64,000 bases of DNA, taken from contig QANU01007296.1 of assembly GCA_003254905.1 (NCBI GenBank), positions 1-64,000 on the forward strand, written 5' to 3'. Positions 24,355 to 37,510 of this stretch are shown here, piece by piece. Position numbers and translations under genes: made by a program. This DNA comes from Nissolia schottii. Its lineage: Eukaryota; Streptophyta; Magnoliopsida; Fabales; Fabaceae. Below the pieces are notes generated by a model that saw nothing but the letters and a program-made list of their open reading frames with translations, ran no database searches and was not told where the DNA came from. Within the stretch, counting starts at the first letter, position 1; each line of letters starts with the position of its first letter.

Positions 24355-27177
24355 AAAAGAGCCGCAAGGGGAAAAATGTATGCATCTAATAACCGTGATC
24401 ATGAAAGGAGCTAAGCCAATGATGATGCTAATCTCAATTTTAGTAAGCTAAACTTTATTGTTAAGACTAGCTATATCAACAATTTAAGATCTGAGTTAAA
24501 AAGAACGATTAGCAATAAGTGAATGTACATTAATTTTTCTATCGTTCCAACGATGCCAGAATGAGATCTGCCCAACCCTTTCTTTTTTCCTTCTATAGGA
24601 ATAAAGTTTGTATGATCACATTGATTTCTTTTTATTCAATGGAAAAGGTATGATCACATTGATATTTGCACCAAATGCTGGGCTTTGTTGTGCCACATAT
24701 TGGGATCAATACATACATTAAGGGTTTTAATTTAAGAAAAATAAAGTTTTTATTGAAAAAACAAAGTCTTTATTCAAAGCATTAAAAGCCTTGGAACATT
24801 TCACTTTTATTAAAGAATACTTGAATCTAATGGACGACATTAAGGACGTAATTAATGCCACCTACAGGCCAATGAAAATCCCTAGGTTTTGTTTGCCTAT
24901 TAATGAACCTACTAGTAGAGTTGAAGTCATAGAATCCCGTAATAAACGAAGACAAGCATAACACCAAAGTCAGACAAGAAATGGGATAAAACGGAAGACT
25001 AAACACGAGGCATTTGTGAATATTCGTGCCTGTATTTTTACTTCCTCTTGTCTATTTATCTATTATTTTTATATTTTTGATATTGATAAAATGAATTAGA
25101 GGAAATAATATGATTTAATGACCCTCAAATTAATGGAACCTGTTAATATATAATTTTATGAGATCATTTGTTAAGATTACAAAGGAAGTATTTATTTAAG
25201 GTATAAGTTAACAAGTGTCCTGTAAAATTTTTTATTAAGAAGTTAAGAATAGAAATTTTTGAAATTTTAAATATGTTTAATGCGTTGAAAATTTAACATT
25301 TTTTATCTTTTCAATAAAGAATTTTATTTTAATTTTTTAACAAGTATTTTAAGAACACTTATTGCTAAAATCTTTTCTTTAATGGTAAAAGTAAAATTAG
25401 AAATAGAAGCAAAATTTTAAAAAAAATTGTAGATTGCATTGTTTGAACATTATATAGTACATAGGATTTTGTTTTCTTGTACTAGTAAGAAATATTTAAT
25501 GAGTTTAATTGTTATCACTGACAATATAAATTATTTTATATTATCATTCAATCAAATTATTTTATATACATAATTTTTTTAAGTAATTGAGATGAAAGTC
25601 AACTACTTTTATTTATGTGATAAGATTTGATTAGATGACTGTGTAAATTAATTAAACTCATTCATAATATATAAGTTTTTCATAAAATTAATTAATTACC
25701 TGTAGGGTTTTTGCACCAGCAGTGGCAAATCGGATGTGTGGCAAGGTGAGAGTCCATGTCCATGTCCATGCAGATGGAGGAGCCCTTGGGTTTGCCTCAA
25801 CCCAATATCTGTCTGCCCATGACCTGCAATATTTCATCACCATTGCTCTTGCTTTATCAGACACACTCAGCTTAATAATTCACATGACGACTTCAAAAAA
25901 GTCATCCGTCCCTTCCCAACCTATACTTTTGTTTTAAAAAGGGGTGGGGGGGGGGGNNNNNNNNNNNNNNNNNNNNNNNNNNNNNNNNNNNNNNNNNNNN
26001 NNNNNNNNNNNNNNNNNNNNNNNNNNNNNNNNNNNNNNNNATTTATTTGTTTATTGTCGACTATTTAAAAATAAAAAAATAAAAATAAAAAATAGTCATT
26101 AATTAGGTGAAAGACTACGGAGAAATGATAGGAATGAGAAGAGTGAGCGCACCTGCAAGTGACTCTTGACGTGAGCTAGGGTTAGATCCTTCACATTCAT
26201 TAACTCTAACACAGATTTCGGAGTTGCCCCTGCATGCCAGTCCACAGCACAAACCCAAAATTAGAAATATCCTATTAATACTGCCCAGTGATTTCAGATA
26301 CACTGCTCTGGTAGCTAAGAAAGTTTTATAGCATTTGCCGTGTTTAAGTAGTAACACTCAAAACCAATTCTCACGCCTAAGAAAAGTAAAAAAAATCACT
26401 TTTAAAATTTTAGAATTAATTTAGGATATTTTCTCTTGAAAATCAAATTTGGTATTACTTTCTTTCTATCATTCATCGTTGACGGCGGCATCATTTTTTA
26501 AATATATATATATTTTTAATGCAATATATCTATGCCTTAAAACGACAACAATATTTTCCTTGCTCTAGGTATGAGCATGTGAGGATATTTGTCAATCCTA
26601 CTACCCAAAACAAAATAAATGCATCAAGTTTTATATAGAATAATGAAGAAATGCATGATAAAATAGAATGGGTTGACTGACTAGGCTTACTTTCGTGACC
26701 GCCAAGAAGCTGAACGGCATGAACAAAATGGGCATGGAGGGTGGTAGTCCATCTCATTCTGGGAGCCCTGATGCTTCTCCTCACCACGCCTCTCGCGGCG
26801 TTCCGCTTGAAATCGCGGCCGTAGATGTGGGGGTGGTAGTGTTGGAAGTGATTCAAGCTTCTTATTGTAGGGTTAATCAAATTTGTGGTTCCTCCATAGC
26901 CTAAGCTAAGCGAGGGCTCATTTTCATGGCTCAAATCGCTTCCGCCGCTGCTACCAGAATCAGAGGTGGAGCACATGTCGCTGTAGAGGGGTTTGGTTGC
27001 TAAGCCGCTGTTGTTGTTGTTGTTGTTGATGTGGGGTCCCATGGGTTGGGAATATTCTGGAAGAAAAGGCGGGCTGATGTTTAAGGAGAGGTCCGGCTCA
27101 GCTGGAAAAGGTACTAGTGCAAAGTTTTGCATTGTGGAGAGAGGAATATTGGACTGTGAGGATGGTGAAATATACAT
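23784..27177 (-). CDS. KAN4: KANADI4 / ABERRANT TESTA SHAPE-like GARP transcription factor
   Basis: Exons read by eye: 26691-27177, 26153-26229, [next exon in the sequence gap], 25700-25823, 24001-24100, 23784-23909. Phases agree at every junction that can be checked. Exon 1 has PDLSLNISPP, a Ser/Gly run ending DLSHEN, YGRDFKR, then SIRAPRMRWTTTLHAHFVHAVQ. Exon 2 completes the GARP Myb-like DNA-binding domain (ATPKSVLELMNVKDLTLAHV then KSHLQ). Exons 4-5 join as VQKPYRASWQSSIET, and the last exon ends LDLEFTLGRPNHQES. These match KANADI proteins, best KAN4/ATS, which in Arabidopsis controls ovule integument growth and seed-coat traits in the nucleus. The exon expected to start MYRTVK is absent from all bases present and should lie in 25957-26040. 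The start at 27177 is the outermost ATG; an ATG 15 codons on is also possible. Confidence 0.92.
24310..24351. repeat. (TA)n microsatellite in a KAN4 intron
   Basis: About 21 TA units, preceded by an ambiguous base at 24309. Length is likely to be polymorphic and the assembly uncertain. Confidence 0.9.
25957..26040. other. assembly gap (84 N) inside the KAN4 gene
   Basis: A run of N is preceded by a long G tract (25941-25956), typical of failed sequencing. One KAN4 exon is missing from all surrounding sequence and must lie in this gap, so the true gap is probably longer than drawn. Confidence 0.95.
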
Positions 27178-28879
27178 AAGAATGGGAAGGAAGGAATGAA
27201 TGAGGGGTTCTATATATTTAGAGATTTCAAAAGGATCGATCTAATTGGAGCATGCAAACATAGGTCTTTGTGATTATATCATCACTGCCTCATGATTTGC
27301 AGTTGCTCTAGGGATATGAAGGAATGAATGAATGAATGAAGGAAAGGCTATAAGGGGGGGAGGGGAGGGGGGGTTAATTAATTAAAGCAGTGACGATGGC
27401 ATTTGCAGGTGAGGGACTATAGTCGCAGTCAGAGACTAAAGAAATGCAGTGAGTGAAAGAGGAAAAGATCAGAGTTATTTTTGGGGATTGTGGTTCGAAC
27501 GAAAAGGTAGTGAAAAAGTGGGAAGTAGTTATTTATGAAAGGCTGAGAGGGGATTAGTCATCAAAGGACTATGCACACAGAAAGAGAAAGAGAAAGAGAT
27601 GGAGATAGAGATAGAGATAGAGAGAAGAGAGGGAGGAGATAGTATTGCAGCCTTGAGGCTCCTATCTCTCTATTTTATTTTATTTTATTTTTAACTATAT
27701 TTAACGCATATTTGGGTAGTATTTATTATGAATAACTTCTTATATATTTTTTAAAAGGTTTTTCTAATAAATATTTTAAAGGCATTTATTAATAAATTAA
27801 TTTCTCCTCCCTCGCCCCCTTCCGTATAATGGTGGTTGTGTCAGGAATGGTTGGAATTCGAGAAGAAAACAAAATGGGAACTATTCAGTGGAATATTGGA
27901 ACGGGAATTGAGTCTCTCTCTCCCTTTACGTTGATGGATCGCGACCCCATTAGAACTCCCCCTCTTTCTCTTTTTGTTTCTATATATATCAGGTTTTAGT
28001 TTTATTTAATACCATTTTCTAGGATAGTAATATTCCAGTTTAATCATGACCGGGGATTGACTGGCTGGCAAAAATATCCCCGTGTTCTAAACTGATCCTG
28101 ACCCCGCAATTGATCTGTTTCACACAGAGATGTGATATGTCATCAAACTCCGGTCATGCTTGATGTTTATTGTTCAAAGTTGATTCATCGTTGCCTAATT
28201 GTATTTAAATTATATTGATGTGTCATCAAACTTTATGACTATGTTTAATGTTTATTGTTGAAGATTAATTCATCGTCAGCTAATTGTATATTTAAATTAT
28301 GTTAATTTGCCTCTTTTAATCCATCAAATTTAAGAAGATAACACAAATAAGTAATAATATGTTTGACTAATTGATTCTCACATTCATTAATTACGAAAAT
28401 AAACAAGAAGCCTATTTATACTACCTTAGCAGCTGAAGATCTCTACTATGCATGAGTTATAAAAAAAAAAAAAATTTCGTTTGGACAATTATATATTAGC
28501 CAACGGCCATCTGACATCCCATTACTTAAATATATCGGCGGCTGAACAAGGAAAAGCAAGATTTCATCTTTCCATATTTTTTTTCTGTTATGTTGATACT
28601 AATTATTTAGAAACATGATTTATCACAAATCACGTATAAATACATAAATATTTTAGTTGCATTACCGGTGCATCCACTTATTTATGCCTATTGTAATTTT
28701 TTTTGCAAAAACATAAATGAAATATCTAATTATTTATATATTGATCGTCACATGTCTAAAATAATTCTAAATTGCGGTTTAAAAATAACATTTCTCTTCC
28801 ATCTTCCATCTCAAAATATAACATTCCATCAATTTGAAGAAGAAAAAAATCATTTGCTTAATTTCGAGTCCAAGCATAC

Positions 28880-28880
<1 letters not shown>
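27178..28880. other. KAN4 upstream region
   Basis: No gene seen. The first 500 bases hold GA/CT-rich and G-rich tracts, the rest is AT-rich. It presumably holds the KAN4 leader and promoter; no clear TATA box was found. Confidence 0.4.
27581..27640 (-). promoter_or_regulatory. GA/CT-rich tract upstream of KAN4
   Basis: On the gene strand this is a CT-rich run, about 400 bp before the ATG. In plants GA-repeat tracts near promoters are known binding sites of BASIC PENTACYSTEINE proteins, and CT-rich leaders are common. Function here is inference. Confidence 0.4.

Positions 28881-28912
<32 letters not shown>
28881..28912. repeat. (TA)n(TG)n microsatellite
   Basis: About four TA units followed by about 13 TG units. 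No gene in the surrounding 28400-30800 bases. Confidence 0.9.
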
Positions 28913-30895
28913 GGGCATGGAATCGCCACTAAAGGTCGAGCTGTTCCTGTGCAAAACCACCCATGACCCAGCCCAATTAGAATAGAAATATATGTGGAAC
29001 AAAAACAAATTGTTCCTCGTGAGAAATAACTTAATTAATACTCCTGTAAGAATTAAGGGAAAGGAACATGAGTATATATGACTACGAATGTGTGTGTCAG
29101 AGTGGCTGCAATGTCCGGCGACACCAGGTTGCAGACCCACATGCGGATGCCATGCCATGCCATGCATGTACTATTCCTCCCACCCTTAGCCCCTCTGTTA
29201 ATTTCACTCGCTTTGTACATTTTAATAGCTAGTATAAGAGTCTTAATTTTTAGGGCACATGTTAAGGATTTTAAGTGTTATAATTTTTAAGTGTTATAAG
29301 AAGTATGAAAAATAATAAGGATGTACGTGTAAAAAAATACATTTAATATTTCTTTAATCTAATCAAGTGACAATTAATCTCAAACAAATTTTTGTTTAAA
29401 AAAATGAACAAAGAGAGTAATGAAATATATTGGTTCATTAAACATAATTAAATATCATGATTTATTGTTAATGCATTTTGTTTATTATGTTGATCACATT
29501 TTCACACTAAGTGGCAAGAGAAATAATTGTGTGTTCGTGGATTACATTTAATGTGTGTTCCATTAATATTATCAATTATTGATTATAAGTATTTTAAATC
29601 AAAATTAACAATTATTAATGTCATAAAAATACGCATTAAATATGTTACCGGTATTTTCCTAAACCAAGCAAGGAAGTGCAAGTGGGAATTGAGTCCATCC
29701 TCCCAAAGTTACATCTTAAAAGTTTCAACGGGCATTAATTGTGTAATGTTGCTATCTGCAAACTCCAATATTCCCTCTCCGTGTCCAAATGTGTTATTGC
29801 CAAAAAATTAAAACTCCTTGAGTAACTCGCCTGTCCGCGGGTGGAACCTTCAAAATGAAAATGGGAATACCTGTTGTTACCATATTCCCCGGCGTCAACA
29901 GTGCTTCCGTCACGTGACTTGTGAAAGAGCGTGACCTTGTCTAGGCCCTAGCCTCTTTCTTTGTTCTCTTCTCTTGTCATTTATTCTCCCTCATGGCCAT
30001 CCATTATTAAAATTTCTAAAATAAATGACACCTTCGCTTAAAGATAATTTTACTACTTTTATATACTAAATGATGTTTCGTTTGACAATAAAAAGATTAG
30101 TCTATTGCAGCATGATGAATTATAGTTTAACTTTTAGCCTAAACAATTGCCCACATTTAAATGTTTTACATGTGGGAACACCAAAAAAAGAATAATAATA
30201 ATAATAAATTTTATATACATTTTTCACTTAATGTTACCTGTATATTACTTTTGTAGATATTTTTGAAGTGACGCAATGATCCTCCCTTTTGCATTAATTC
30301 AAATTAGGGCATACTCTTAATCAATATTATTATTAAGGGATATCTCATCTCATGATATATCCTTGAATGTGTTCTCGAAAATAGTTCAAATAAAATTTAT
30401 TCCTGTTCTAAATCTGCTCGCACACCCGGATGCCATGCTTAATGTGACAAGAAGATAGATAGCAATATCTTGAATCATTTCTTAATAATTTCCGAACCGC
30501 GGTCAGCGCCTCATGCGCTCTAGATTCACCGGGAAATGAAATCTATGCTTTTGTTTATCGTTTTCTATAGCACTGGTTTTTTCATAATAATATACTACTC
30601 TTTCTCTCCTTGTTTTTTGTTTTGCTTTGTTTATTATATATGGACCAGCCAAAAATATGCTATATAGTTGAATTGTGATGTTGTCAAGCGCCTTGGCTAT
30701 ATTCCATACTCCATGTGTTTGTCTGTCCTATAAGAACATTAAGAACCCACTTTCTTCCCATGCTTCTTGATCGATACGGAATTATATTTTATAGCTTCAT
30801 GTAAATGCAATAACATACAGATAATTCTATAAAATGACAACCCACACGGACGAATTGTTGAATTATGCTTTCCTCTCTCAACCATTGTGGATATA

Positions 30896-30941
<46 letters not shown>

Positions 30942-32295
30942 TAATACATAGGTATAAACTTTAAAAAAGAAATACAAACAAAGACCACCGCTACTAGCTC
31001 TAACATGATTTGGAAATTGGAGCAATTGAGTCTTTTGGATGAATCACAATAAATTTTCAATAAGAATTATTAAAGCTTTTGTACGAGGCGGATAATTTTT
31101 TTTTTCTTCTTTAAACTGCACGTTCATCTAAAAGTTGTGTCTATAAATTAAATGGTGTGTTTTAACATATGTTAATGTTTTCCTAAATAGAAATGGACTT
31201 AGTTAAATTAGGATAAAATGTGTTGAATTAAATGAATTACGGTAAAAAAAAATGTACAGCGCTTTTTTAAAAAAAAGAAAAAAAAAATCATGCATCAGGG
31301 CTAGCAAAAGCTGTAGTGCATCTCAAGCAAGAACAGAGATGATGTAAGATATTGTATGAATTTGTAAATTAATTACTATGCAGCTATATCTTGCCATTGA
31401 CTAGTCATGCTTATATGTTTTAATGTTTTCTTACTCTTATAGACGATCTGTCTCGTATTGGGGCTGCTAAATTACGTTCAGATCCAGAGAGTACAATACA
31501 TGTTCATTGTGGTGTGGCACACTAGCTAGTCCTCAGTTGATAAAAGGAGTGAGAGAGAAAGAGATCAATGTAAAAATTTCGAGATCCAAATCTATTGATC
31601 GAACATGCATGTTAGTATATTTGGTTTTGTATTTGAAATATATAGCTAGTCAATTACGCAAGATTAAAGCTTGAACTTAGGAGATTAGGCAATAATTAAA
31701 AATAGTGTAGCCATGATTATTGAGACATTTAGGGCATGTTTATTTGTGTGTTCGACCCTCTTAAAATCAATTTTGAGACAAAATAGTTTTTGTCATTTTT
31801 TAATCTTGTTTGGTTCTTGAAATTGAATTCATTGAATCTATTCTCATAATTGGTTGAAGAATCAAATTCGATTCTCAATAGAAGTAAAAATTTATTATTT
31901 TTATGATCGGTTGAAAAATAATATATTAATTTTATCGAAATCACTTACTTTATAAAAAAAAATTACCAAACATAAAACCATTTACTTCGAAATTTATTTT
32001 AATTAAAATCAACCATAACAAAATTAATTAAATCAATGATTAATTTCACAAATGCAGAGAACACACTATGACTAATTCAAAAAAATTTTTTATGGTTTGA
32101 TTTCATTAATCAAAGCAAATGACAAGAAAAGTATAGAGCATTGATTACATAAATATTCAACTATTGAAATTCAATTGGTGAGTGTCATTAAAACCTCTCA
32201 AAGAAAATTCAAATTCTAAGGAATAAAATCTCAATTTCTTTTGAGGAAAATGAATAGTCAATAAAGTCACATACTAATTCAATCTAACTTGCGTA
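28913..32295. other. long spacer, no gene seen
   Basis: AT-rich, with a (TA)n tract at 30899-30937. A GGGCATGTTTATTTG word at 31731 and CCAAACATAAAACC at 31967 could be the ends of a short hAT-like fragment, but the match is weak. Nothing else is recognised. Confidence 0.4.
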
Positions 32296-32594
32296 TAGGG
32301 TTGTCAAACAGGCCAACGTGACCCGTTTAACCCATAGGTTAAACAAGATGGGTCTTAACGAGCTTTTTATATGTTTGGTTTGTCTATTTAATGTCGGTAA
32401 ACGAGCTTTTTATATTCGAGTTAATCCATGAGTTATGTTTATATTAGCACTAAACGGATCAATTTGGCTCGCTGGTTAGATGAGTTGGACCTTAACTAAC
32501 TTTTCCTATTTGTGGGCTGAATTTTATACGTTTGTTCTGTCCATTTAACTGGATAAACGAGTTAAACTCACGGGACAGACTCGTTTTAACAGTA
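32296..32594. mobile_element. probable hAT-type MITE
   Basis: Ends read TAGGGTTGTCAAACAGGCC on the left and GACTCGTTTTAACAGTA on the right. These resemble the inverted ends of a common plant element class with GGGTGTCAAACGGG termini and CCCGTTT interior words. The interior carries repeated AAACGAG/CTCGTTT and ACCCGTTTAACCC words. It is about 300 bp and non-coding. I could not find an 8-bp target duplication, so the family is tentative. Confidence 0.45.
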
Positions 32595-35284
32595 CTGTGT
32601 GTGTATATAAATAACAGGCCCACATATACTAATAGTCTCCTTTGAAGCATCTCTTGTTTTTTACGAGTACTAATCTTAATGTTTAGGCAGAGATTATTAG
32701 AACTCGAGATTTGAGCAATGATTCACCTTGATGCCAATCCTATTAATTAGCAATTGTCTAATATACTCAGAAGAATATTAGGTTCCTCATGGTTGTTCGC
32801 GAGATCGGAATACAGCCCTATAGGAGTAATTAACACTAACATATACAAAGCATATATATTTTGCTTCGAAATTTGAGTTTCAGCTTTACCCTCTAGCTAG
32901 CTCATCTACTTTGAGTATCAATGTAAATGACAAAAAAAGAAAGGAAGGAATCACCGAAATCAACGCCGTTTGGGCTGATGTGCTCCACGACATTACATGT
33001 TACATAGTAATATAATATTACTATAATAATTATATTATTATGAGTACATCATAATTGTAACTACTAATGGAGTATATTAACACTGTACTGCATACATCCA
33101 GGGACCAAAAATAACTATATGTTAGTGGTTCAACCAATTAAAAAGCCTCCAATAGCTTTAGGCTTCCCTTTTGTAAAGCTATGTATGTGTGGCAGCTTTT
33201 AGGCAAGACCACTGCTGGCATATGGCAAATTGTTATTCAAGATCATTCATTAATCATGGGATAATAATGCGCTAATGAGTGAAACACTAAGGTCAAAAAC
33301 TCCGTTTCCAGAAAATATAGTGTCAATCTAACTCACAGTCTCATCAACAGTGTTTCTTTTCTTTCCATATAATCAGTTACAACTAAAAAGCCACTTAAGG
33401 TCAAAAAAAGGGACATGGGATGCAGAGCTGAACAAAGTCATATACTATAAGTGAGAATGAATTCACAGCAAACGTAAACCTAATTAACACTATTTATAAA
33501 AATTTGCTGAGCTTGACAATTGACAAACTCCAACTTCGAAAGAAAACGTTTCAAAGACATTTTTTATAATTAGTTACTCCCACTAACCTATTTTATACGT
33601 GACTTTCACATTTTAGATATTTGAAAAACTTTTGGTGTTTTAAGTATGAATGTTAAAGTTTTACATCAATAAAATTTAAATTAAGTGAAAATGTATATTT
33701 AAAAAAATTCATAAACCTATTATCTTAAGGTTTTGGGTTCAGATGTGACGTCTAACCCATTTTATGTCTCACGTATATGGACATAACTGTTTTATAAAAT
33801 GAATAAAAAAGATTAATTACTACTTTTCAAAATTAGATTCCCTAGAAATTCAACGGGACCATATCATGCCTCGGTATACCGTGGCTACTGATCATATCGA
33901 TGAATGAATCCTAACAATGAAATTGAACATATAATGTTTCTCATGGTAATGATTTTCGATTATTTACGATTAATCTTGCCAAAGTACATATATGGAGCAA
34001 GCTAAATCGATCAGCTGAAATTCATGATTTAAATAGGACCACAGACAGATGCTAGCAGTACGTATAATATAGTCTACTGTTACCCACGGGGCCACAGCTG
34101 ATAATGGGGCACTAATTTAAAAAAAAAATTGTAAATGAACCAAAAAAAAAGAGAGAGTCGGAACTCTAAAAAAAACTAAGAAGCAGAGAGGTGGAAGAGG
34201 TCAATTTCATGGAAAATATCATAGGCATGCAGAGAGATAAATGGTTCAACAACCTCGATCGCTAGCTAATTGAACAGCGTACAGGATGGACTTTTAGACA
34301 GGAAAAATCATATGCTCGTAAACAGTTGTTGTATGACATTTGGCAGTTGTCGACCAATATTGAGAATTGGTTTCAGTCTCATCCATTAATTTTTTTAATT
34401 CTCATTTTTAATTATTTTACAATGAATCTTTTTTTGGGTGACAAAATCATGTTACCTAAGCAAAGTCGTAAGAAGTTAGACTCTTGAAAATAAGAAAAAC
34501 TCTTACTGCTCCTTATAAAGGGCATTCAGTCAGGTCCGTCCAATAATTCAACCGAAACCATAAAAAAAATAAAAATCAATAGGAATACATATGAAAATTT
34601 TGAATAATATGTATTTAGTCATAAGTTTAAACATTTTTTATTGCATTTTTTTTAATATTTTATAACGAACCAAATAGAGGCAAGTAGTTGTGCTTCCCTT
34701 GCATACAAGGTGCCATTTTCTCTAATCCTGGACTTCTCACAAAATAAGTCTTGAGATTAAGATTTCAGAATGTTAGATGTGGAAGCTTTAGCTTTAAACA
34801 GAAGTTCCGAAAAATTTTAGACCTAAATATAACTTTTAATTTTTAGTGGAGCGACGACGGTCATTCAATTTATTTTGAATTTTCTCCATCATAGCAAAGA
34901 ATATGTAATAAGAGATATATACTTCCATTTGGCAAGGCAGAGGAAATTATATAGGTCCGAGAAATAGTCATCAGAAAAGAATGATATAGAAAGTAAAATG
35001 ATGAATGACACATACTCTATGTGATACATGATTTTTGTTATACATAGTGTACAAAAGGATTTCTCATATAATCATTGTTCATGTTATGTTTATGCAAGCA
35101 AAAAGGGGAGGTGTTACCCGTACGGTTAAGATCTCAATTTTGAGTCATTGAGAAACTGATCATAGAAGCATATATAGATAAGGAAAGGACGGGCATTTTA
35201 TTTAAGAACCCTATCTGGTTATAATAAACTCAGTACGTACAAGTCGTCTGCGTTTTGATCAAATTCCACGTGGTGGCTGACAGC

Positions 35285-35326
<42 letters not shown>

Positions 35327-36302
35327 ATAATAAAAACAAACAGAAGAGTTCAAAAGAGACACGAAGGAAAATCGCACCAGCTTGATCATATTACGTCCAA
35401 GTGTAGCTGCATAACCTTTCATGGTCATTTCTTATTTATTGTCCGGCAATGTTTGATAATGATGAACATGTGAAGCTGGGGGTATAAGACCCACCAGCAA
35501 TTTGTCGTGTGGGGTATCATTCACTTCAAATTTATTGTTGGGATAACAATTCCAATGGTTTTGGACCGAGCTAGAGATAGATTACTAGTAGACACGGTAC
35601 GCGTGGTTTTAAATAAATTCGATTGTTAATTTGTTATAAACTATTTCATACAAAAATTATACTTTTATGAAAATATATGAATTGACGGGTAGAATTTTAG
35701 GCTACAAACAATTAATCCCTCTAAAGTCTAAAATAGATTTTCGCATCAAATAAACAATTGAATGTTAAATTTTGGCATTGCATAAATTTTTTGAAGATAC
35801 CAAATATGTCCATTAAAAATGTGATATCACTTTAGCCTTTTGAAAAATTATTTAACATTAAATAAGTCCCTACAAACTTAAACTCTATCAAAAAGGACAT
35901 CAAACAGTTTTTATAAACGATTGAAGTAATATTACATTTTAACTTTTACATAAGTTATTTGATTATATTTTAATTTTTACGAATCTCTTTAAAATCCGAA
36001 AAGAATAACTAAATATATACCACATGCATCTTTTGAAGGACCAAAATGCTCCAAAATTTATAACCATTGAGCGAATAAAGTCCCAAAAATTTCGAGGACG
36101 AACAGAGGGACCCCAATCCTTTTTTTTTTCCTCTTTTTGGGTCATGGCTTCACACAATCAGACACTGGAAATCAATTTTATTTAAATAGGTGGACTTCAA
36201 TCCAAGTCTCTTTTTTTTGGAGATAAATCTAAGCCGTGTGGATGGCCTGAGCCAGAGCATCTTAACATTTTTGCTACTAATAATTGGGCCCATATCTATA
36301 AA
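32595..36302. other. spacer, no gene seen
   Basis: AT-rich, with a (TA)n tract at 35287-35320. Segments near 33717-33780 and 34820-34860 have the look of old dispersed repeats, but I cannot name them. A worn third copy of the 126-bp repeat begins near 36220. Confidence 0.4.
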
Positions 36303-36554
36303 CCGAAGCTACAGAATATACCAAAATAGCTGGGCCCATCTTGTGGACTTAAATCTAAGCCTTTTTCCTTTATACTTTTGGTCAGAAATCCAACCCGTGT
36401 CGATGGTCTGAACCGTTGCATCTTTACACCAAAGCTACAGAATATACCAAAATAGCTGGGCCCTTCTTGTGGACTTAAATCTAAGCCTTTTTCTTTTATA
36501 CTTTTGGTCAGAAATCCAACCCGTGTCGATGGTCTGAACCGTTGCATCTTTACA
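36303..36554. repeat. 126-bp tandem repeat, two near-identical copies
   Basis: AAGCTACAGAATATACC occurs at 36306 and 36432. The units agree almost base for base, including CCAACCCGTGTCGATGG and CTGAACCGTTGCATC. A diverged partial copy (GTGTGGATGGCCTGAGCC) precedes at about 36236-36275. It is non-coding and lies about 1 kb upstream of the TMEM147-like gene. Confidence 0.85.
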
Positions 36555-37510
36555 TTTTTGTTAATAGGCCCGTGCTTTCAAATATCAAGCCCATGTATGT
36601 TTTCCTTATCTAATTTTCAATTTTGTCAAAAAAAAAAAAAAAAAACAAAATGAGATAAAGAGGTATTTCAAAATTTAGTTGGGATATAATGTAAGTTTCA
36701 GCAAGCTCATAACTACGTTTTATATATTATTTATTATTAACAGATCAATAGTACAAGCTGATGACATGGATTTGATAATTGAAGTTAACCATGATGAAAG
36801 GTAGCATGAATGACTTCTCAAATTGGTTTGTCCTTAGTTCTGTAAGTTTAGTTTTTTTTCAGGATGAGTGAATAACTATGATACATTCTATATGCGAGAG
36901 GAAAAAGAGTGTGGATTACTTAGCAAACATGAGCCATTCTAACTTGTTTGGTTGTGTAGTTTTAGGGTTTTAGGGTTTTAGAGCAGATGGGTCTTCCAAC
37001 TTGATTATATGATGTTTGGTCCCCTTATAAAGTTTCTTTCTTTTTAGGCTTATCCCCGTTTAGTTTTAAAAAAAAAAAACGCATATTTCAAAAATGATTT
37101 TTTATTTAGGTTTTGCTAACCTCCTCCCTTCTCTTTTTAATAATGTTGGTGGATGCTAGCAATTAATACATTAAGTCAAATTGCTTTGAATTTAGTAAAT
37201 TTTAGATTAGATTAGATCCAGAAAGAGTTTAAATAAAAAAAATATTTTAAAATCATAACTATCTATAACTAATTAATTAATAATAATAAAAAAAAAACAC
37301 GTTTCTTTATCTTTATTGAAAAAATAAAGAAGAAAGATTTTGATTTCACAGAAGGCAGAGAAGAGAAGCAAATATATGACGTCATAACTCTCAGATAAAG
37401 TAGTAGATTGCAACGATATAGTCGAGTTCTCAGCGGTGGTGACAGTGGGCGTGTGTTGTTGCTCTCGCCGTTGGATCTGAGCTCTCTCGAGAGTTGAGAG
37501 GCAGAAAAAG
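36555..37510. other. upstream region of the TMEM147-like gene
   Basis: No gene. It holds a telo-box-like cluster at 36959-36982 and AT-rich DNA. Confidence 0.4.
36959..36982 (-). promoter_or_regulatory. tandem telo-box-like motif
   Basis: On the minus strand AAAACCCTAAAACCCTAAAA gives two AAACCCTA telo-boxes. Such motifs occur in promoters of growth and translation-related plant genes. It lies about 530 bp before the TMEM147-like ATG. Function here is inference. Confidence 0.4.

Noticed and set aside
27485-27505. GGTTCGAACG, a B-box-like word
   Set aside because: No A box or tRNA fold around it.
29500-29820. 94-codon frame in the long spacer
   Set aside because: No similarity, no splice context and AT-rich composition.
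31731-31985. Possible hAT-like fragment with GGGCATGTTT / AAACATAAAACC ends
   Set aside because: The ends agree over too few bases and no 8-bp duplication was found.
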